Positions 1-10,011 of a stretch of 64,000 nt of DNA are shown here, piece after piece. Each line of letters opens with the position of its first letter. The first letter of the stretch is position 1. The notes under the pieces are model-generated. The model did not search any database. It saw only the letters and a program-made list of their open reading frames with translations, and was not told the origin of the DNA. The position numbers and the translations under genes were made by a program. Source of the DNA: Tigriopus japonicus (lineage: Eukaryota; Arthropoda; Copepoda; Harpacticoida; Harpacticidae). The stretch lies in assembly GCA_010645155.1 (NCBI GenBank), contig JAAGOF010000291.1:162384-226383 (forward strand). The letters are read 5' to 3'.

Positions 1-720
1 GAAATCTATTGATTTTTAGTCCACAAACCACTGGCAGATGGACATCCCAATGATGCTTTTTTGGCCAGAGAGAGGGAGGGATGGATGGAGGGAAGCTAAC
101 GGTGTTGGTGGTGATGATGATGAGGGTGAGATGGCATGTGCCCGCCACTTTATGCGACTTTCCACCAAGCTCCAAACTTGTTCTGTCATCCTGTCTCCTG
201 GGAAAGCGATGCAGGCTTTTGGGGACGACTTTCGGGTCCATTTTCCAGGAAATGGGACCAAATCTACCTGCTCGAGGGACGAAAGTTCCCCGGGTCACTA
301 CAGGCATATTCCGGAGGGTCTGGTTCAATAAGTGGGAACAGTGGAGGGGTATCCCATTCCGGAAACGGATCCCAAGTCCTAGGAAGAGCTTTGTGTGTGC
401 CCAACGTAATCGCTGGAAGTGTGCCAAACTCGATGAATAGGGGAAAGCCATCGCTTCTTCCAATTCCCCCGCCCTACTCCTTCGCTATTCTTACTGTCGA
501 GAGCAATGCTTTTGGACTCGTTTGCTTGTGAAGGGAAGAGGGGGAATCTGGCTGAGAGAAGGAAACAGGAGAGCTTTGTTATGGATGAAGCCAACAATGG
601 TATTGCTGTGAATACGGAAGTTCAAAGCTCTGGTTCTGGGAGAGGGGAAAAAGCGCGGGAAACTATCCTGACCCAAGCCAGGGCTTCGAGTGGTGTATGT
701 TGTTAATAAAGGGCCTCGAT
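1..720. other. Window edge, no supported gene; possible end of an upstream transcript
   Basis: This stretch is richer in G and C than the DNA that follows it and is open in several frames, but no frame gives a protein I recognise. On the plus strand an open frame ends with TAA at 704-706, and that stop overlaps a canonical AATAAA at 705-710. A pyrimidine-rich run ending in AG near 500 could be a splice acceptor for a short last exon of a gene that starts left of the window. This is inference from signals only; no homology supports it. Confidence 0.2.
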
Positions 721-2470
721 TTCAAAATGAAGTGACAGGGTTAGCAGGGTTGGCCTTATCCATCAAAGTTGAATAAAAAAACATCCATGGGTGAATTTAC
801 GGATAAATTAATATAGGAATGGGTTTAAGAAGATGAAAACTAAAATGTTTTTGGTACTTTCAAATATTTCCACCTAATCAAATAGGTATGAAATGGTATT
901 AAACAAAAGGAAGTATTTAAAAAACAAAAAGTCTCATCAATTTTGACTTTGAGAGAAATTTTTATTGCCAGCCCGACAAAAGCTGGAATGACATTTCATA
1001 AAAAATAGTACCACCCATTCACGGATTTTGTGGTTTACAAATTGGCAAGGAAGAAGATGTTTGTTGTCATATCAAAGGTACTTGAAGGGTTCAAAAACAC
1101 TCATTTGATTTCCATTCGATTTTTCTTCAGTACAAAACAACTCGTGCTCTCAGCTACCTATGTACAGACGAGGATGTGATATTTTTATCTGTTTATTTTT
1201 CGTCGAATGGGATTATAATAGCACATTTATTGATTGTACCTTTTACAAAATGATTCTCTAAACGACATAAATTTTGATCAAATTAGTCCATTCTAATGGC
1301 CCGTGAATCAAGAGAAGTCACGAGGTTGGAAAAATATAATTGTTGAAATAACAATAGGTAAAAGTGGTTTGATTTATTGTTCAAAGAATCCTTAACACGT
1401 CGGTCGAAGAGTAAACAGATTCCCCATAAAATGAACATGGCTAGGCAGCGTAAAGTTCACTGAATGGAGAGGCAAAGAAAATAAAATTCAAAGTGAGAAA
1501 TTATCTCACAAGCTCTAGTGTTTTGCTTTTCTTTCAGCTTTTGTTTCTTTTTTATTGTATCACATTTGTATACATTTATTGTTTTCTGCTTGGAAAGTAT
1601 GAACCGAAGTGCAAAACATATAACTTTTGCATGGATGAAAAGTCCGATCCTTTATTTAAATGTTGTTAGATATGAACGTCGAGATGTCACTTTTTGGAGG
1701 AAAATTTATTGCCATCCAAGAATGAGCATGAAATTTTTATTTACCGAATGAAAATTACCATACAAAAATTATGAAACCCATAGAAGCAAGTTAGCATAAG
1801 AATATCTGATAGGGGTGCAGATATCTGGCAAATAAAACATGCCTTTTAGGGATAAAGAATAAAGATGGCAGTTAAACGTCCAAATTGGCAAATAAATTGG
1901 AAAAATAAGCAAATAAATGGCAAATAAAATGGCAAATAGACACAAAAAAGTGCCAAAAATGAGGCAAAACTGGCCGCTAAATTCAAGAAATGAGCATAAA
2001 ATTTCACTAACAATAAAATGGAAGGCATTCAGGCGATCAATATGTCAGTTTGGACCAATTAATCTTAACGCCAATGTGGTCAGATTTAGACCTAGTTGAC
2101 CAACTGCGTCCACTGTTCTTGATGGAAATATTTCTTTCTGGTGGCATTATGCATGAACCTCTGTACTAGAGTCGTAGAATTATTCTTGCATTATGTTATC
2201 TTTCAGAGAAATACTGTGAAGATTGTTTTTATTGTCAAGACTTATTTTGTCCAAGATTGACCATGAATGATCTGACAAAACATGATCTGTGGACAAACAT
2301 CTTTGAATTTTTGGGTAAAAAAATGTTCTCTTATGCTTTTGCCTAAAAGAGAAATTTTGCATCTATTTATTATTTTTCATAAAAAGTTTTGCATTGCCAA
2401 AATTTTCGCATTTGTTCGCCCAAAAAAAAGACAATTTTTGTATCTGTGTGCCCAAAAAACACAATCCTTG
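721..2470. other. AT-rich intergenic DNA with GCAAATAAA-type words
   Basis: No coding region is supported here. Open frames are short and lack recognisable domains. Between about 1,880 and 1,960 the plus strand repeats words such as GGCAAATAAA and GCAAATAAATGG several times, the same word family that fills the ends of the hAT element at 3,361-4,621. A TAGGGG at 1,810 looks like a hAT end, but I could not find a partner end with a matching target duplication. Confidence 0.5.
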
Positions 2471-2735
2471 TATGAGTGTAATCGAACTAATTCAGCTGGG
2501 GATTCTGGGGCCAAACTGGCTAGGGATGCGTCAGAGTCGAGACTCACCCTCCATAAAATTTATTCAAAATTCGTGAGCCCAACTCGTTTTCTTCATTTTG
2601 AAAATCAATTCAAATAAGACTTTGCTCCTCACGTAACAAACTAAAACTATGAAATGTCAGAACCTAGTTCTGACCCATCCCTAGTCATTTTGGCCCCAGA
2701 AACCACAGCTGATTTCGTTCGATTACACTCATCCA
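2471..2735. repeat. Large imperfect palindrome with hAT-like inner ends
   Basis: The left arm (about 2,471-2,535) and the right arm (about 2,669-2,735) are inverted copies over roughly 65 bases with only scattered mismatches. Shared blocks include GAGTGTAATCGAAC, TCTGGGGCCAAA and CTAGGGATG. The inner part reads TAGGGATGCGTCAGA at 2,521 and its inverse TCTGACCCATCCCTA at 2,669-2,683, which resembles the terminal repeats of hAT transposons. The bases directly outside those inner ends are inverted copies, not a direct 8-bp duplication, so this is a fold-back structure and not a simple insertion. The loop is about 130 bases and has no coding potential. Confidence 0.75.
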
Positions 2736-3352
2736 TTGACATACGTCGCATTTATTTGCCCAATAATGACAAATGCAATTTAAAAGCTAGCAAATAGCAA
2801 ATGAAATGCTTTTGGGCATAAAATCGTATCTGTCTGAAATCTGCAACCCAACAGATGTTGTTTGTGTGTTGAGCGTTCAATGACACAGAATAAAAACATA
2901 ATAGTCCTAAATACTCCTTCACAATAAATAAAGTTATTAATCTTAAATTTCCACTTAGTAAGTTTACTTTTATGTAGTAAACAATTGGTAAAATGTTCAC
3001 ACAATGAAGTTGTTAATTTTTGTTGTCAAGTTTAAATCAATAGTTGACTCAATGGCATAAAAAATCGAATCATTGAAATTGAAAAGCTTCTAATCTTTAA
3101 ATCACTCGATTGATCGAGGGACAAATGTTTAAAAGACGATTGAAGAAAAGTTTTATTCGTAGGTGAATGTTAAATAAGTGCTGGGGAGGTTGGGCTAGGA
3201 AGAATTTTGAAACTTTCCGTAGTTAACTAAAATTTAGAGAAGTTTGAACAATCACACATGAACAACTAAGTTCCAATTTGATTCGATTTTTTTACCGTAA
3301 AGACTAGATTCCTTATAGGCTCTAGTATTGGTAGTCTTTAATCTAAGTTTGA
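2736..3352. other. AT-rich intergenic DNA
   Basis: Bases 2,740-2,810 again hold GCATTTATTTGCCC and GCAAATAGCAAATGAAATGC, continuing the arms of the palindrome in degenerate form. The remainder shows no open frame longer than about 80 codons and no recognisable feature. Confidence 0.4.
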
Positions 3353-3360
3353 TTTATGAT
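3353..3360. repeat. Target-site duplication, left copy
   Basis: TTTATGAT directly precedes the left end of the hAT element and is repeated identically directly after its right end at 4,622-4,629. Confidence 0.85.
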
Positions 3361-4621
3361 TAGGGACGGGCAGAAAGTGCAAATAATCTTACCCTTTTAG
3401 TTACCAAAAGTTGCAAAAAAATGTGCCCAAAAGTGCAAAACAAAGTGCAGAAAAATGCTGAAAGTGCAAATAAATGTCAAAAAGAGCAAATAAATGTCGA
3501 AAAAAGAGCAAATAAATGTCAAAAAAAGAGCAAATAAATGTCAAAAAAGGCAAATAATTTGCATTTGGACTTAAAACGTCATTCATGGAGTACCCACGGC
3601 TCCTAATTTAGCAGGAGAAGTCATTTACAAGTTCTAAAGACATTTGAGACTAGTTTGAGGTAAAGATACAATGCCGCACAAGTAAAAGAGTTCTATTAAT
3701 TAGGTCACTAGCAAAAAGGATGTAAAGTCATGAAAAATAATCTTGTCAACAATCTTCTGAATTTTTCATTCCTAAGGTGGTCTCGTGGATGTATGTAACT
3801 AAAATATTGTCGAAATATATTTAGTATTTGTTTTATATGGCTTTATATCCCTCCGTTTTTGTCCTTCAAGTTGTTTAAAAATAGACATTGAAAATTAAAC
3901 AGAAAAATACCCACGTGTGCCTAACAATTGCATCAAAGAAAATAGTCTTAAATGTGTTTTAAGCAGGTTTTTAGTGACATTACTTCAATACTTGGCCCAT
4001 GGCCTAATTACCAGAACTCAATTTCAAATGTGGCATTCATTGTCTCATCACCTCAAAACTGTTCTAAAATACTTTCGGAACTTGAAAGTAATATCTCCAA
4101 GTCAATTAAACAATGTGTACTGCCACATTGATGTATCCTTAGCTTGATGATTTTAAGTTTATAACGGCCTTTTTTTAGAAATAGCGATCTTTGTAGGCAG
4201 CAAACCTAATTCTGCAATCTATCTTGTTTGTAGATCCTTCCATTACCATAACATGAGTTTCTTAAGGTTTGCTATTTGTTGCTTGCATGCAATGAGATTC
4301 TTTTGTCTAATCTTTAGTTTAGTAAACAGGATGTTATAGTTAAAGCCAAGATGGTGAATAAAGTGTGAGGTCTGCGTCTGAAATGCACATATTTCTTCAA
4401 GGTGCTAAGAATGGTTCATTGCAAATACTAGCTTTTTCGACTAGTTCAAAATCTGATCTTGAAACTAAAAATTCTTTCAAAAGCCACTACATTTTCTTAA
4501 CAATTTGTCAATTTTGGCCAAAAACGTAAATAAAAAGTGCAAATAAAGGTGAAAAGTGCAAAAGTGCAGAAAAATGGGTTTATGTTACCAAAAATCTTTT
4601 TACACTATTTGCCCGTCCCTA
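3361..4621. mobile_element. Non-autonomous hAT-superfamily transposon (1,261 bp)
   Basis: The element starts with TAGGGACGGGCA (3,361-3,372) and ends with the exact inverse TGCCCGTCCCTA (4,610-4,621). Identity continues weakly inward (AGTG.AAA on both sides). It is flanked by a perfect 8-bp direct repeat TTTATGAT at 3,353-3,360 and 4,622-4,629. An 8-bp target duplication with TAGGG-type termini is characteristic of the hAT superfamily. Both subterminal regions (about 3,375-3,560 and 4,520-4,577) are packed with AGTGCAAATAAA-like words, as expected for transposase-binding arrays. No internal reading frame exceeds about 76 codons, so it has no transposase and depended on one supplied in trans. 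Confidence 0.88.
3425..3560 (+). repeat. Subterminal short repeats of the hAT element
   Basis: The unit GAGCAAATAAATGTCAAAAA and close variants occur four times in a row with about 20-bp spacing, preceded by looser AGTGCA-containing units. A second array of the same word family lies near the other end (about 4,520-4,577). Arrays like this in hAT elements bind transposase; that role is inferred from the family. Confidence 0.7.
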
Positions 4622-4629
4622 TTTATGAT

Positions 4630-5340
4630 ACATATTCGTATTTATTCTACGGATTTTGTTGACGGACGGATCCAATCCTTTTCTTAAAAATTGGCTGTCA
4701 TCTAGTAACTCATCCTGTTGGTCAATCGGCTTATGCCAAGTCCATCAATCAATGCATGATTTCAGTGTGTCATTCAATGTTTATTTTTTGTACCATTGTA
4801 AATCAGGGTTCAAAAATATACCCGAAGGCCGATCATAGCTCTAAAATGTTAGATTATTTGCAACAAAAGTGTTGTTTTCTTTGTTTTACTTAGACCTAAA
4901 AGAAAAGTGGTTAAGGCGTTTCAAACGTGTGGCTGGATATATCCCAGTTTCAATTCCAGAGATGGTGCTGCAAGTCGATTGTTCAGCCTCATCTATCAAA
5001 CGCCTCCCCCATTTGGGCTCCAATAAGCTGGGCAGGTTTGCAAAAGGTTGACAGTTTTTGTTTACAGGGAATCGCATTCCTTGGAGGGGTGGTAAAAAAT
5101 CCGCAACAACCAAAAAACAAAACAAGAGAAGTTCAAAATCTTCCTTCGGTAAAAAATCATAAGCAAAACCATCCTTCGGACCCCGCTTACAAAACAATTA
5201 CTATTGCTTTTATATACGTCAATCAACTTAAAAGTAAAACAATTTGCGCTTCCGTTATATTTCATTTCGTAATTTTTCACTTTCAAGTCAACCAGTCGGC
5301 ATCAATGTCATTCGAAGCCCTAAAAGTAAACACTTCAAGA
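4630..5340. other. Intergenic DNA and 3' flank of ZCCHC9
   Basis: This holds the downstream flank of the minus-strand ZCCHC9 gene. An open plus-strand frame from 4,927 runs into the ZCCHC9 coding region as its antisense and has no protein features. I did not find a clear minus-strand AATAAA close to the stop codon. Confidence 0.4.
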
Positions 5341-6564
5341 CTAAAACGAAACCACTTTCTTGGCCTTTTTCGCACTCCCATTCGTAGTCGCATGGGTCCG
5401 CGGTCGTTTCAAACAGGGTTCATCCTCAATATTAGTGCCATCCAAGCGATCCGCACGAACTTCATCGCGTTCATCTTTTTGGGCCTTGCGCGGGCATTCG
5501 CTCTTTAAATGCTCGACACTTCCGCAAAACCGACATCCACCGCCCTTGGGATACATTCCTCGAGGATTATCCGGGCAAGCTTTGGCCAAATGGCCCGTTT
5601 CTTGACAAACGAAACACACGGCAAACGAATAAGCCTCACCTCCTTTACGTTTGGACTGACACTCTTTGGCCGTATGTTCATTCGAGCCGCATTTGAAGCA
5701 CTGACCGACTTGATCCTTGACGGTTTTGGTCGAATGTTGGGCTTGAGGACAATCGGACAAGAAATGTCCGGGTTGTCGACAATTGTAACACACCATCTTT
5801 TTACTTTTAGCCAACTCTTTTTCCGCATTTCGTCGTTCGCGTTTTAAAGCCGCGCGAACTTCGTCGGGTTTGGCTCCGCCGGATTGAAGGCTGTCGCGGA
5901 GTTGACGTAATCGTTGTTCGTCTTCTTTTTTGACCCGAAATCCTTGAAAGAGACCTTCACCGTCTTGAACCAATTGGCCGGCCTTGTCTTTTTTGACCGA
6001 AGCGGGTTTGGTCGAGGGTTTAGAAACCTGGGGAGCGACGACCGCGGGTGCTTCTTTGTCTTTCTTCTTCTTCTTTTTGCGACCCGTGCCTTGACCTTTG
6101 CGTTCGATCTTCATTTGGGTGAGTTCGCGCAATTCTTTCCGTCGTTCCTCCGTGAGTGTGGGACAATCCATTTTCCGATGACCTTTGGCCTTACACTGCA
6201 GGCATTTATCCTTGGGTCTCTCGCGTTTTTTGCCTTTGGCCTTGTTTGATGGCTCAATCGATGGATCGGACGATTGCGTAGAAGCCGGGATCTCCTGAGC
6301 ATCAACGCCATCTTCATCGGAATCCACTTCAAAATCGGCGGTCACTTGATCAAGATCTTCCGGAGGAGCGGGAGCTTCGAAAGGCTGACGAGTCAAGTCC
6401 GTGGGGTCATGAGACTCATCCTCGGGATTGTCTAAACGTTGAGCTCGATGAACGGGACGAGCGGGTGGCCCTAATCCGGCCCTCAATTGTGACCAGGGTG
6501 TGGCTTCTTCGGGTATGCGGGCGTTATCCGCTTTCGAACCGTGACTCCGAGCGAAACGGGTCAT
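5341..6564 (-). CDS. ZCCHC9: Zinc finger CCHC domain-containing protein 9
   Basis: A single exon encodes 407 residues. The N-terminus MTRFAR and the C-terminus KKVVSF match the ends of vertebrate ZCCHC9 (MTRWAR, KVVNF), which supports both the start and the stop. The C-terminal half carries the four CCHC zinc knuckles of the family: CYNCRQPGHFLSDC (259-272), CFKCGSNEHTAKEC, CFVCQETGHLAKAC and CRFCGSVEHLKSEC (344-357), with a conserved CPDNPRGMYPKGGGC linker. The family is nucleolar and binds RNA; a role in rRNA or ribosome maturation is the usual assignment. A fifth knuckle, CLQCKAKGHRKMDC (121-134), sits in an acidic and lysine-rich N-terminal half. The protein is longer than the human form (271 residues) because of this half. 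No intron is needed to explain it. It reads away from the upstream F-box gene. Confidence 0.95.
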   Translation of the reverse strand: MTRFARSHGSKADNARIPEEATPWSQLRAGLGPPARPVHRAQRLDNPEDESHDPTDLTRQPFEAPAPPEDLDQVTADFEVDSDEDGVDAQEIPASTQSSDPSIEPSNKAKGKKRERPKDKCLQCKAKGHRKMDCPTLTEERRKELRELTQMKIERKGQGTGRKKKKKKDKEAPAVVAPQVSKPSTKPASVKKDKAGQLVQDGEGLFQGFRVKKEDEQRLRQLRDSLQSGGAKPDEVRAALKRERRNAEKELAKSKKMVCYNCRQPGHFLSDCPQAQHSTKTVKDQVGQCFKCGSNEHTAKECQSKRKGGEAYSFAVCFVCQETGHLAKACPDNPRGMYPKGGGCRFCGSVEHLKSECPRKAQKDERDEVRADRLDGTNIEDEPCLKRPRTHATTNGSAKKAKKVVSF

Positions 6565-6720
6565 GTTGTGGTTGAGATGTGAGGCAGTCAGTAAACACGT
6601 GGTGGCTGGGTTTCATTCATGTTCGTGTTATTGTTGACAACGACAGCTGATTCGTTGTTTCAGAGCAAGAGTGACTGGGGTGAATCTTGACTTCGGCTGA
6701 GACGACGTTGCAAAATGCAG
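6565..6720 (-). promoter_or_regulatory. Probable ZCCHC9 promoter and 5' leader
   Basis: The 150 bases upstream of the ZCCHC9 start codon are the logical promoter region. An E-box CACGTG lies at 6,596-6,601, about 32 bases before the start codon. No TATA box is evident. Assignment as a promoter rests on position only. Confidence 0.35.
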
Positions 6721-8329
6721 CTTGGACCAAATATTGTACTTTTTGGTCGTTTAAGTCAAATTTAGCCAATTTTCAAATTTTTTTGCAAGTAGCACCAACA
6801 TTTTTGGGTAATTTTGCGGTTGAGCCTTTAAAGGTTGCGTGACACATAGTTTTTATTCCGAGTATTTCTTTACCCCCAGTCCGCTCCAGTCCCATAAATC
6901 GTTTATTAATCACAGTAAAAAAATCATTTTGGCAGACATTTTGGGAGTTTTTCCCATAGACCGTTTATGAATCACTAGATCACTGCAAGTTTTGATCAGG
7001 CTGACTTGGTAAAGGGGGTGGAATGTATTGAATTTGTGAGGAAAATGTTTCCATCATAACTTAGTGATGTGACTTGGGCAAGTAATGAGTCATCACAGAC
7101 ACCCAAGAACAAGTTGTTGACAAGCATTACTTGGGCAATACACCAATACACTTGGCAAGCTCAAGGAACATTGGAAGGTGCAGTTGCCGGCAGTTGCTCT
7201 TTGCAGAGTTAAGGTACTTTCAGTGTGACTTAGAAGAAAAAATGTCAAGTTGCATTATCGATGATCTTTTGACCTTAATAATTTAGCAATAAATAGTGGA
7301 AGTGATCCAAAAAAATATTTCAATTTGGATAGCATTTGCAAAACCACGTTTTTTTTTTGTTTCGGTTCTATGCCACACATGAATGCACTTTTGAGGCTAA
7401 TCAAGACCGAGATTTAGAAGTCACACTTCCAGAACAATCTCGTTTACTCAGAGTTGCCGGCATGAAAAAGTAAAATGCCAAATCTTTTTTTTAGTATTCT
7501 CGAAATATTTTGCATTCCCCAATGTGAGAGAATTGAAGTGTGTAATTTTCTTAAAAATACATCCTTTCAAAGGTATGAGCCCTATTTAGCTGAATTAGCC
7601 TGGTTTAGTGAAATTCAGATTGCAAGTTTATTCTTCGTTCATAGCAAATTTGGCAAACCTGTTAGCTAGGAAAAGTACTTGTCCAACCACCCAAGCTATG
7701 CCAAGCTTCAGCAAGCCCAAGCACTGTGCCAGTACAGCTTGCCCAATCTCTTGTTTGCCCCCCATCACTATCATAACTGTTGAGTGGACAATTAGTGTGA
7801 CCAAACGTGCAAATCAAGACCAACTTTTTAAACTTGGTCTTGAGCCACAAGTTAGTTTTTGTCCATAATTGTCTTGGATTAACCCAATATGACGCAAAAG
7901 CTTAAATTTGTGTTCTTCCTATCAAAGACCTATTCACTAAATTGGCAAAAAAGTTCCTAGTTGAAGTATTCAAATCCAAGGCATGGTCACCTAGTGACAT
8001 CTTCAGTTTTTTTCAAGAATGTGACCACTAACAAAAGCAAAAAATGATCCAAAAACATTACTCAATTCTACCTTTGATTCATCAATTGCATGATTGTCAT
8101 TTGCCCACTCATACATTTTAAACATTCCCCACTTCTGTCTGCTCAACAGTTGGTGATGGGCGACACGTTTTTACGAATACACTCCCCCTAGTATTTGATA
8201 GATCTTAATGTCCAGTCCTGGCTCAGCTGTGTGAATTAAAGAACCAGGAGCCTTCGAAAAGAGACAAACTAAAAAGATAAAAATGCAAAATGAGCCATAG
8301 CAAAGACATAAAATACCAGTCTAATAATG
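6721..8329. other. Intergenic DNA
   Basis: No gene is supported. A 23-base direct repeat CCCATAAATCGTTTATTAATC-type occurs at 6,891-6,913 and 6,953-6,975 with about four differences. Words CTTGGGC and GCCCAAG recur around 7,070-7,150 and 7,680-7,750 without forming a clear repeat unit. Otherwise nothing recognisable was seen. Confidence 0.4.
6891..6975 (+). repeat. Short direct repeat pair
   Basis: Two copies of a 23-base word (6,891-6,913 and 6,953-6,975), beginning CCCATA and ending AATCAC, agree at about 19 positions and are 62 bases apart. No function is evident. Confidence 0.5.
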
Positions 8330-8337
8330 GTTATAAT

Positions 8338-9255
8338 TAGGGTTGGGGAAAAAGTTATTTAATTTTTGACTCTTTAGAATATTTTGGGTTGATCTGACTA
8401 TTTTCAACTATTCCAGGTATTTCTGAAGGTGTTCAACTATTTTGGGTATGTTTGCCTGGTTTAGATTTTTTAGCACATTCAATTATTTGCTCCCAATGGG
8501 CCTGAGGTGCATCTTTGGGATCACATGATTGCTCAGTTGAACAACTCCCTACTGTAAATTTGATTGTAGGTAATAACGTCACAAACAAAATGGTAACAAG
8601 AAAATTAGTCAAAGGGTAACACGGTCACGGAAAAAGGTCACGGTAAAAAGATACCTCTTCCCTGAGTATTTGTATGTCCCACTTGGAATATCTTAGAAGC
8701 CCATGGGCATATCTAGAAGGAAGGGTGTAGTTTTGACACTAGAGGGAAAGGACATCCTTGGCGGTCCAATGGATCCAAGGCGGGTTCTAACCATTGTTAA
8801 AAAATCTGTTGAGGGTTACATCATGTCAACTCTGCTTATGAGGCTTTAACATATCAGTGTTCCATTTGGCCAGTCTTGTCCTATCAGATAATATTCAACC
8901 ATACAACATACCAGGGCCCTTGGGGTCAGGCCCTTGGCTACCTCTGGAGCTGCGCAGGTCTGTGACCTTTTCACCTCATAACCTTTCTACCGGGACTGTT
9001 TTACCTTGCAACCTTTCTACCATGGCCATTTTTTGGTGACCGTTTAATGGTGACCGTATTCTGTGACCTACTTACCTACTGTGACCTACTTACCTACTGT
9101 GACCTAGAATTTGCGATGATTGTTTACTTATGAATTACTCAACTCTATTCAACTATTTTAGGATGTTTAACAAACTATTTCATTCGATTTTCCGACTTTT
9201 TTAGTGACTAAACCCACTAAACCACACTTTTTAATCAACTTTTCTCCCAGCCCTA
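8338..9255. mobile_element. Second non-autonomous hAT-type element (918 bp)
   Basis: The left end TAGGGTTGGGGAAAAAGTT (8,338) and the inverse of the right end, TAGGGCTGGGAGAAAAGTT (ending at 9,255), agree at about 20 of 25 terminal positions. The flanking octamers are GTTATAAT (8,330-8,337) and ATTATAAT (9,256-9,263), an 8-bp target duplication with one change. Subterminal TTCAACTATT words occur near both ends. No transposase-size reading frame is present. The termini differ from those of the element at 3,361, so this is a different hAT family. Confidence 0.8.
9063..9106 (+). repeat. 18-bp tandem repeat with GTGACCT core
   Basis: The unit GTGACCTACTTACCTACT occurs twice and is followed by a third GTGACCTA start (9,063, 9,081, 9,099). 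It lies inside the second hAT element. Five more GTGACC/GGTCAC copies occur in the same element at 8,623, 8,636, 8,962, 9,036 and 9,050. Confidence 0.8.
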
Positions 9256-9263
9256 ATTATAAT

Positions 9264-9497
9264 GAACAAAATTGAATTCTTAATGTCATAAATGACATTG
9301 GGAGACTCTCTTGTCTCATATCCTTTTTCAAAATTGTCGACATTTTCATGAACAAAAAAAACCTCCGTAAAGAACCATGACTTGTGTTCACTTGCAAATT
9401 TTAAGAATGACAGCTTTCCTTTGGTTCTTTCCTCTCTTGGATATTAATTTATCTTCTATTTTTTATATCTTTTCTTATCTTATATCTATTATTAATT
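9264..9497. other. AT-rich spacer
   Basis: No gene or structured element is seen between the second hAT element and the following tandem repeat. Confidence 0.4.
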
Positions 9498-9757
9498 ATT
9501 ATCCGATCGGATTCGGATTCGTTCGGATTGACGCAAGAATTTTGGGCAGAAGATTTTCGGATTTTTTCGGATTATCGCCAAATTTTCGGATTTTTTTGGA
9601 TTTTGCGCCAAATTTTCGGATTTGGATTCGTTCGGATTGGGCAGAAGATTTTCGGATTCGGATTCGTTCGGATTGAATGGAAGCTGTCGGATTCTGATTA
9701 TAGAAATCAAGTTCGGATTGGATTTAGGGGACCTTTCGGATCCGATGCACAGCTCTA
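9498..9757 (+). repeat. Degenerate TTCGGATT tandem repeat
   Basis: Words TTCGGATT, TTCGGATTCG and CCAAATTTTCGGATTTT recur at least fifteen times over about 250 bases, with longer sub-units containing TTGGGCAGAAGATTTTCGGA at about 9,540 and 9,630. The block ends with GGATCCGATGCACAGCTCTA, which resembles the end of a transposon, but no inverted partner was found on the left. The frames open across it are artefacts of the repeat. Confidence 0.75.
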
Positions 9758-9972
9758 GTCTGTAATACCATACAGTGGTAATCGCTCCCATGCAAAAAAA
9801 ATGTTTGATCCCATCTGTTTAGAGAAATAGGTTTTGAAAGGAAAGGTTCGAGCGAGCTCTGTAGTATTGAGTCTAGTTGGAATTAGAGACCTTAGTTAAA
9901 ACTTGTTTTTTTTCTTTGCGATATTCTTCGGAAGCTTAGTCACACAACTTCTCGCCAGTTTCAGTCAACAAA
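9758..9972. promoter_or_regulatory. Probable promoter and 5' leader of the MBD-PHD-F-box gene
   Basis: This lies directly upstream of a candidate first coding exon at 9,973. No TATA box stands out. GC content rises from about 9,950 and stays high until 10,450, as expected near a promoter. The exact transcription start cannot be read from sequence. Confidence 0.3.
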
Positions 9973-10011
9973 ATGACTGCAACGCCCTCTCCTAGCATTA
10001 GTCAGCCTGAT
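9973..10011 (+). CDS. Candidate first coding exon of the F-box gene
   Basis: ATG at 9,973 sits in a good context (CAAAATGA). It is followed by twelve codons and the strong donor GAT|GTGAGT at 10,012. Splicing in phase 0 to the acceptor TTTTAG|TCG at 10,458 gives a continuous frame into the long acidic exon. A competing donor CGG|GTAAGT at 10,320 would make a mostly untranslated first exon instead. Confidence 0.5.

Noticed and set aside
250..470. Minus-strand frame ending at a GTAGAT donor-like site
   Set aside because: The frame is short, a stop lies just upstream with no pyrimidine tract before a usable acceptor, and the peptide matches nothing I know.
1802..1830. TAGGGG that looks like a hAT left end
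   Set aside because: No matching right end with the flanking octamer ATATCTGA was found.
3425..3560. CRISPR-like short spaced repeats
   Set aside because: The roughly 20-bp period leaves no spacers, and the repeats are the AT-rich subterminal array of a hAT element in a eukaryotic genome.
4927..5508. 193-codon open frame on the plus strand
   Set aside because: Its second part is antisense to ZCCHC9 and the first part has no protein features.
7070..7760. Recurring CTTGGGC/GCCCAAG words suggesting another inverted-repeat element
   Set aside because: The similarity does not extend beyond short words and no target duplication was found.
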